Shown: piece after piece, positions 40,976 to 45,527 of the stretch
Position numbering within the stretch: position 1 is the first letter of the stretch
How the letters are laid out: every line of letters begins with the position of its first letter
NCBI GenBank assembly: GCA_031294825.1
Contig: JAUMPM010000028.1
Coordinates: forward strand, 1-45,527
Source: Collinsella sp.
GTDB taxonomy: Bacteria > Actinomycetota > Coriobacteriia > Coriobacteriales > Coriobacteriaceae
DNA: 45,527 nucleotides
Reading direction: 5' to 3'
Program-made: the position numbers and the translations under genes
The notes under the pieces: generated by a model
The model's input: only the letters and a program-made list of their open reading frames with translations
Database searches by the model: none
Told to the model about the DNA's origin: nothing

Positions 40976-41962
40976 ATGGCGTTGAGCAAGGCATCATGCA
41001 CCGGTCGCGGATTGATTCCGGCAATTGGTGGACATGTGCACCGCATGTTCGATGAGGGTGAAGACGACCTGTTTTCGCTGAGCCTTGACGACGTGATGGA
41101 TGATCGCCCGTGGACCACCGACGAACTCATGGGCGGCGGGGCTCGCCCGTCAACCCCCAATCCCGCACTTGCGCCTAAGTCCGCACCTGCGCCGACTCCT
41201 GCGCAGTCGCCTGTTTCGACGCCCGCGCCTACGCCCGCACCCACTTCGGCGCCCACGACCGCTCCCCGCCCCGCAAGCGACCCGTCCGAGACCGCGGCAT
41301 TTCTCGCTGCAGCGACGCAGGGCAAATCGGCCGACAGCACCGTTATGTACAGCGCCCAGCAGTTGCCTGTTCCTGCGGCACGCAAGCCTCCGATCGCAAG
41401 GCTCGACGAGCCCGTTGCCCATCAGGTTGCCTACGATTCCTGGGCCACAGCCGATCTGGATGAGACCTCTACCGGCATGCCGGCGCTCGACGTTCCAGTT
41501 AACCCGCTTTTTGCCACCAACACGAGCGCCGTGGACTATGAGGGCGGTGCAGCATATTCCGATTATTCCGATGACTATGCTGGCGATGGTCGCATCGAGA
41601 CCGAGGGTTATGGCACCGCATCAAGCGATTATCTCAACGATCCGTACGCCGCCACGCCTGCGCCGGAATATGACCCGGAGGCCGCGTCCGCGCCGGCGTA
41701 TACCAAAAGCACGGGCGAAGAGCGCTTCGCCGATTATTACGCCGAGGAAAAGGAGCTGCGTTTCTCGGAATTTCCGCAGGCAGTCAAGGTTGCCTTTATC
41801 GCCATTATCATTGCCCTGCTCGGCGTCATTGCGTTTGAGGGATTCCAGCTGTTCCGCGGCCCCACCCAAGCGGAGTCGGAGACCCAGCAAAAAGAGGACG
41901 AAAACCAGTACCTGGACATCAACACCCTCAAGGGCGACCCCAACGACGGGGATGATGAGTAG
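40976..41962 (+). CDS. Pro/Ala-rich single-pass membrane protein, unknown
   Basis: 328 aa, not recognised. A short N-terminal part (residues 1-55) is acidic (MFDEGEDDLFSLSLDDVMDD). Residues ~58-100 are Pro/Ala/Thr/Ser-rich. The middle is Asp/Tyr/Ala-rich and disordered-looking. A single membrane segment (KVAFIAIIIALLGVIAFEGFQLF) lies near residues 270-292, followed by a ~35-residue acidic tail (QKEDENQYLDINTLKGDPNDGDDE). The large N-terminal region is predicted cytoplasmic with a short external tail. GAAAGGA stands 8 bases before the ATG. Resembles actinobacterial envelope or division-associated proteins in layout only; no function is assigned. Confidence 0.7.
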   Translation: MALSKASCTGRGLIPAIGGHVHRMFDEGEDDLFSLSLDDVMDDRPWTTDELMGGGARPSTPNPALAPKSAPAPTPAQSPVSTPAPTPAPTSAPTTAPRPASDPSETAAFLAAATQGKSADSTVMYSAQQLPVPAARKPPIARLDEPVAHQVAYDSWATADLDETSTGMPALDVPVNPLFATNTSAVDYEGGAAYSDYSDDYAGDGRIETEGYGTASSDYLNDPYAATPAPEYDPEAASAPAYTKSTGEERFADYYAEEKELRFSEFPQAVKVAFIAIIIALLGVIAFEGFQLFRGPTQAESETQQKEDENQYLDINTLKGDPNDGDDE

Positions 41963-41999
41963 CGAGGGTTAAGGGAGGGCCGGAAGAGCCGGCGGCACG

Positions 42000-43322
42000 T
42001 TACGGCTCCAAAAGCCCTGCCATAAAGATGGGCAGATACAGCACGTCACCATCGCGGTGAAGATTGCATTCCGCAAGTACCAGGGCGCGATCGATTCCGT
42101 AGCCCTTCGTTGCCAGTGCGTTATCGAGCGCCGCGTGGGACTTAAAGCTCTTGCCCGATTTGACCTCGATGGCAAGCACTTCCCCATCGAACGTCTCTTC
42201 CACAAAATCGAGCTCACCGACCTTTTTGGATGTAAAGTAGCGCAATCTAAATCCATGAGCTTTGAGCTCTTGGGCAACGAAGCCCTCAAACGCCGCCCCC
42301 ATGTTCATGCCAAAGGCGTCTTCCGCCTCCCCATCAAAAACGCCTTGGGCGACCCTTTTGGAATACGACGACATGAGCATTCCGGTGTCCAAGTAAAACA
42401 GCTTAAACAGATTTCGTTGCTCACCCAATAAAAGGGGTGCCACGGGCGCCGTTACGTTATACACGGGAAGCGCAACGCCTGCCTCCGATAACCAGAGAAA
42501 ATGATCTGTCACCTGCGAAAAACGTTTGACACCGTTAATCGATGACAGTTTGAATCGCTTGTTTTTGGAGCCGGCCTCACTGGGAATCAAATCATAGATA
42601 TCGCGAATAACCAAGCGTAGCTCGGGCGGAGCGTACTTTGCGATGTCATCGCGATACAGGGCGTGAAGATCGCGGTGGATGTTTCGAACCTCGTCGACAT
42701 TGCGCGTCGCCAAGAAGGAATTGACCGCGTCGGGCATGCCTCCCACCACAACATACTGATGGAACAGATCGAGCAAGCGGTCATACAGGTAGCCAGGGAG
42801 CTCCCCCTCATCCTTTAGACAGCCCCTGAGCATGTCAAACACGCTGGCACCAACGCCATTTGCCCAGCAAAACTCCTCAAAGTCGAGCGGGTACATCTGG
42901 ACCTGCTCGACATACCCCACCGGCAGGGAATCGATGCCCTCGAGCTCCACGCCAAGGAGCGATCCGGTAAGGATGTATCGAAAGTCGCCGCGCTGGACCA
43001 GGTATTTGATAAACGTCACCACGTTGGGGCATCGCTGCACCTCGTCGATAACCACGACGGTCTTGTTCGCAACCATCGGCTGCGTCGCAGCGATAGACAT
43101 GCGCATAAGCAGGTCGTCCGCACTTTTCGCCGCCAAAAACAACTCGCGCACGGACGCGTCGGCGATAAGGTCGAACGTCACGACATTTTCGAATGATTCG
43201 CTTGCAAACGCGTTGACCAGATATGACTTTCCCACCTGCCGGGCGCCCTTGACCAAAAGAGCCTTGTTAGGCGACAAGGCAAGCCAAGATTCAAACTGTG
43301 CTTTCGCTTTTCTCTGTAGCAT
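42000..43322 (-). CDS. ATP-binding protein with AAA_14 and DUF4143 domains
   Basis: 440 aa. The N-terminal AAA_14 ATPase has Walker A KGARQVGKSYL (residues ~25-35) and Walker B VVVIDEVQRCP (~88-98). The C-terminal DUF4143 domain holds a conserved DTG region (YLDTGMLM) and the ELDFV...AIEVKSGK stretch that resembles a restriction-endonuclease-like fold (Asp, Glu-x-Lys). Such proteins are widespread in gut bacteria, often mobile, and their role is unknown; defence or toxin-like activity has been suggested. AGGGG stands 8 bases before the ATG at 43322. Four 33-bp repeats start about 36 bases upstream of its start. Confidence 0.85.
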   Translation of the reverse strand: MLQRKAKAQFESWLALSPNKALLVKGARQVGKSYLVNAFASESFENVVTFDLIADASVRELFLAAKSADDLLMRMSIAATQPMVANKTVVVIDEVQRCPNVVTFIKYLVQRGDFRYILTGSLLGVELEGIDSLPVGYVEQVQMYPLDFEEFCWANGVGASVFDMLRGCLKDEGELPGYLYDRLLDLFHQYVVVGGMPDAVNSFLATRNVDEVRNIHRDLHALYRDDIAKYAPPELRLVIRDIYDLIPSEAGSKNKRFKLSSINGVKRFSQVTDHFLWLSEAGVALPVYNVTAPVAPLLLGEQRNLFKLFYLDTGMLMSSYSKRVAQGVFDGEAEDAFGMNMGAAFEGFVAQELKAHGFRLRYFTSKKVGELDFVEETFDGEVLAIEVKSGKSFKSHAALDNALATKGYGIDRALVLAECNLHRDGDVLYLPIFMAGLLEP

Positions 43323-43357
43323 AAGCGCACCCCTTATTACATGCTGTTTTAGCACTA

Positions 43358-43489
43358 GGATACACTTTTCCGTAGTTGTTAGGTGCTTATTTCGACACTT
43401 TTTCGAGATATTTAAGTGTGTATTACGACACTTTTCCGTACTTTTACACGGCTGATTTCGACACTTTTTCTGATTTAAGCCTAGCAGCA
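43358..43489. repeat. Array of four 33-bp phased direct repeats
   Basis: Units begin at 43358, 43391, 43424 and 43457. The shared core is (TT/TA)CGACACTTTT(T/C)C, exact spacing 33 bp. The first unit has GGAT instead of TTCG, and the final one keeps only the core. Bases between cores vary, except that the first three units end in AT. It lies directly upstream of the minus-strand DUF4143 gene, so it may be an operator array. Confidence 0.8.
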
Positions 43490-43690
43490 GCCGGCGAAAT
43501 CAAGCGCCGTCCGCGCGTCATTTCGCACTCGGCGCTTGATTTCTGTCCGCGTGCGCTGATAGACTCCATCGTGTCTGCAAGGAGCGGGCACGTTTTATCC
43601 AGAGTCGGGGTAGAGAGTTGGCTCCACGATCCCGACGCCAACCGGCCAAGAGGCACGGTGGCCCTGCCAACATCGATGAACGGAGTCCGT

Positions 43691-44113
43691 ATGGACAATT
43701 TCTCCGTGCGCAGCGAGCGCAATTTCCACAACCTGGCAGCCAAGCCAAAACGAATGCATCTTCTGGACAAGCCGAACGGCTATGCCTTGGCCATGGTCAA
43801 GAGCAGTCTCCCCCACCAGATGCGCTTTACCGTGCAGGCGCTCGAGAAAGAGCTCTACACCGCCGGCGACCCGCACGTACTGCAGATCAAGCTGCTTGGA
43901 GACGACTCGCGCGAGCTGTCTAGCTGGAAGCTGTTTGCCGACGGCACGTGCGTCGCAAGCGGTTCGGGTGACTTTGCCCGCGAGTGCTTCTGCGATGGGG
44001 CCGAGGTGTTTTTGGACCTATGCCGAGATGCCGTCGAGGCTGCCGAGCTGCGCCATTGGAGTCAAAGGGAGTACGAGCTGCTGAGTGCTGCGCGTGGGGT
44101 TGCTATGGCGTAA
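43691..44113 (+). CDS. Hypothetical protein, 140 aa
   Basis: Not recognised. Start ATG 43691 (MDNFSVRSERNF) is supported by GGAG 6 bases upstream. No membrane segment. It has a Lys/Arg-rich N-terminal third and an alternating C-terminal part (LFADGTCVASGSGDF...). The same frame stays open upstream to 43376 through the 33-bp repeats, giving a quasi-periodic 11-residue peptide (FDTFS-type), but that part has no ribosome-binding site. Stands alone between the repeat array and the AbiE remnant. Confidence 0.55.
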   Translation: MDNFSVRSERNFHNLAAKPKRMHLLDKPNGYALAMVKSSLPHQMRFTVQALEKELYTAGDPHVLQIKLLGDDSRELSSWKLFADGTCVASGSGDFARECFCDGAEVFLDLCRDAVEAAELRHWSQREYELLSAARGVAMA

Positions 44114-44135
44114 GCGAGAGATCTCAGCAGTGTCA

Positions 44136-44695
44136 CTAACGAGCAGAATCGATTTTTGCAATCAAGTCGTTCGCCCATGCCACGGCATCATCGACAGTCG
44201 GCAAAACGTTAAGTCCTTCCGCCTGGGAGAAATACAGTGAGTCCCAGCCCACTCCCCTCGAGATCATTGGAGGCCACTCCTGCTCCGCACGATACGCAAA
44301 GAGTCTGATACAGACCTCTCGAGTTTTTAGGTAATCAATTTCCCCGTTGGAAATTGCAATCTGGAGATCTATCAGATCATGGGCTCCCTCGGAACAATGG
44401 CACCCGAGAATCCGTTCCAGCCTATAGTGAGCGAATCTTCAAGCTTCGTCATGTAATCGTTCAGTGAGGATGCCCTGGCGGTATCGAGGTCGCGCGAGAA
44501 CCGCGTGGCATCCTTCCCAAAGCGAATCTTCAGGGCATTTCCACCCTTTGCGGCTCCATCGGGTAGCATTTGCCCAACAACAACGGCCGCAATGAGCCTT
44601 TTAACGCGGCCCGGTTCTTCGTCCAAATCAGCGCAGAGTCGGTCTATCGCTATGTCAAGGTTACGTCTGCTGGTTGGCTTCTTGACTTCCTTCAC
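44136..44695 (-). pseudogene. abiEii: AbiEii-type toxin, internally deleted and frameshifted
   Basis: The N-terminal part from ATG 44695 has nucleotidyltransferase motif I (GGNALKIRFGKDATRFSRDLD, residues ~52-72) and continues as NGFSGAIVPREP before stopping at 44372. In a second frame, downstream of 44381 to a TAG at 44136, the sequence runs GAHDLIDLQIAISNGEI... to AWANDLIAKIDSAR, the normal C-terminus of AbiEii. The ~100 middle residues of a ~290-residue toxin are missing. The join (CCGAGGGAGCCC) can serve both sides, as expected for deletion between short direct repeats. The catalytic centre is incomplete, so no active toxin is expected. The start overlaps the abiEi stop (ATGA). Confidence 0.85.
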
Positions 44696-45219
44696 GACAG
44701 CTCCTTCATCAGTCTCTCATGCTCATTGGAGGTAATAAGACCCTCGGCTTGAGCGTGCTTGGTTGCCTCGATGAGGCGTTCGGTCATAACGGACCCCTTA
44801 CAAGCCTCAATCGCATCGGCAACGCATTGAGAAGGGATTCCTTCATAGAACGTCGTTTTCGCATTCTCTGGAGCGGGCACTGTTTTTACCCAAGCTGGCA
44901 GTTTGCGGCGAATACGCTTTGGTGTTGCCACGGTCACGGCACGAGGATCAACAAGTGCAAGTGCGTGCATAGACAGCACTGATTCGCCCCACAGGAAACC
45001 CTCGTCACCAACAAGAGCCACTGCCTCCGCAAAGACGTCACGGGGCGTCGGAACCCATTGGGTGAGCTTGTACACCCCATGTCCTCGGCGCATCAATTTC
45101 CCAGTGGCACACCATCGGCTCAGTTCTCCAGTGGTTACGCCAATCTCGCGTGCCTGCGCAGCAGTCACGATGCCGTAGCCATCTGCCGCCAGTTCGAATA
45201 TTTCATCAAAGTGTTTCAT
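44692..45219 (-). CDS. abiEi: AbiEi-type antitoxin (type IV toxin-antitoxin)
   Basis: 175 aa. The N-terminal winged helix-turn-helix (GIVTAAQAREIGVTTGELSRWCATGKLMRRGHGVYKL, residues ~16-52, key residues quoted in parts: AQAREIG, ELSRW, RGHGVY) binds DNA and represses the operon. The C-terminal domain opposes the toxin. It is intact although its toxin is broken, so it persists as an orphan antitoxin. The ATG at 45219 has no good Shine-Dalgarno and may be leaderless. A nested inverted repeat covers the start (45219-45254). Confidence 0.88.
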   Translation of the reverse strand: MKHFDEIFELAADGYGIVTAAQAREIGVTTGELSRWCATGKLMRRGHGVYKLTQWVPTPRDVFAEAVALVGDEGFLWGESVLSMHALALVDPRAVTVATPKRIRRKLPAWVKTVPAPENAKTTFYEGIPSQCVADAIEACKGSVMTERLIEATKHAQAEGLITSNEHERLMKELS

Positions 45220-45254
45220 GTCAAAAGACTAACACTTTTGTATGTTTTTTGACA
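45219..45254. promoter_or_regulatory. Inverted repeat at the abiEi promoter/start
   Basis: TGTCAAAA (45219-45226) and TTTTGACA (45247-45254), with a nested CAAAAG (45222-45227) / CTTTTG (45235-45240). It overlaps the start codon. AbiEi proteins bind inverted repeats in their own promoter; this matches in position. Confidence 0.55.
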
Positions 45255-45378
45255 TAGACATGGTCTTAATCAAGCATTAGAGATCTATTTAAATTCGTAT
45301 AGCATTGCAATCACCCTCTCTGAATTCGAAGTCCGCGCCGACAGCATGGGGGGGGGCGGACGATTTCTTGGACCGCGC

Positions 45379-45527
45379 CTAGGCGGATCCAAGCTTCCTG
45401 CGGTACTCCATCGGGCTCAGCCACCCGAGGGACTTCTTGATCCGCTCCTCACGATAGTACACGAGGTAGGCCTCGAGCCTTCCCATGAACTCCTCGGCCG
45501 TCACGCCCTCCCAGTCCCTGTAGTGGA
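45379..45527 (-). mobile_element. IS3-family transposase, C-terminal end (truncated by window edge)
   Basis: The last 48 codons of a DDE transposase (OrfB): HYRDW...AEEFMGRLEAYLVYYREERIKKSLGWLSPMEYRRKLG. The YYREERIKKSLG and SPMEYR blocks are the standard end of IS150/IS3 group transposases. The rest lies beyond the window. The element's right end is probably within 45320-45378; a run of nine G (45348-45356) lies there. No clean terminal inverted repeat was identified. Confidence 0.85.

Noticed and set aside
43358..43489. CRISPR array
   Set aside because: The conserved core is only ~14 bases, the unit is 33 bp with no unique 30-bp spacers, and no cas gene is near.
45348..45356. Run of nine G as a phase-variation tract
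   Set aside because: It is outside any gene and next to an IS end; more likely a chance or IS-boundary homopolymer, possibly with sequencing error.

Overview
The window is high-GC DNA from an actinobacterium. Gene content, codon use and protein sequences fit the class Coriobacteriia, most likely a gut Collinsella; this is recognition from memory, without a database search. It reads as ordinary chromosome with accessory material at both ends: an ABC export module and integrase remnant on the left, and an AbiE remnant and IS3 transposase end on the right.

Layout. 1-5250: a minus-strand ABC export module (a large permease cut by the window edge, an ATPase, a permease with two similar halves), then a divergent pair encoding a DUF2975-type membrane protein and a YozG-like regulator. 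5249-6370: the catalytic half of a tyrosine recombinase with no N-terminal domain, then a gene-free stretch. 6371-20043: housekeeping and metabolic genes (ACT-domain protein, citrate synthase, two Cof-type HAD phosphatases, adenine deaminase, TyrRS, U32 peptidase, class A penicillin-binding protein, ArgR, a glycosyltransferase). Unusual palindromic interspersed repeats lie in their intergenic spaces. 20044-30682: truA and the minus-strand spc/alpha ribosomal operon, rplE-rpsZ-rpsH-rplF-rplR-rpsE-rpmD-rplO-secY-adk-map, then infA-rpmJ-rpsM-rpsK-rpsD-rpoA-rplQ. The usual upstream genes (rplX, rplN, rpsQ and so on) are not next to rplE.

30994-40852 is a compact catabolic island: xdhC, yqeB, yqeC, a hydantoinase, mocA, ygeW, ygeY, ygeX and a YheO/PAS-type regulator. 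This is the set found in bacteria with a selenium-dependent molybdenum hydroxylase and anaerobic purine (urate) breakdown through ring-opened intermediates and 2,3-diaminopropionate. The accessory proteins (XdhC, YqeB, YqeC, MocA) would mature the cofactor. The hydantoinase, YgeW, YgeY and YgeX would open and dismantle the ring products. The hydroxylase itself is not in the window. Adenine deaminase at 10246-12066 could feed the same route.

40976-45527: a Pro/Ala-rich single-pass membrane protein, an AAA/DUF4143 ATPase preceded by four 33-bp phased repeats, a small unknown protein, an AbiE pair whose toxin gene is broken by an internal deletion, and the end of an IS3-family transposase at the window edge.

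No tRNA, rRNA or CRISPR array was seen. The least explained items are: a repeat family combining a constant GTCCC core with locus-specific palindromic words; a perfect 38-bp inverted repeat between convergent HAD genes; a hairpin covering the ribosome-binding site of the second HAD gene; the 33-bp repeat array; and the AbiEii deletion with apparent microhomology.
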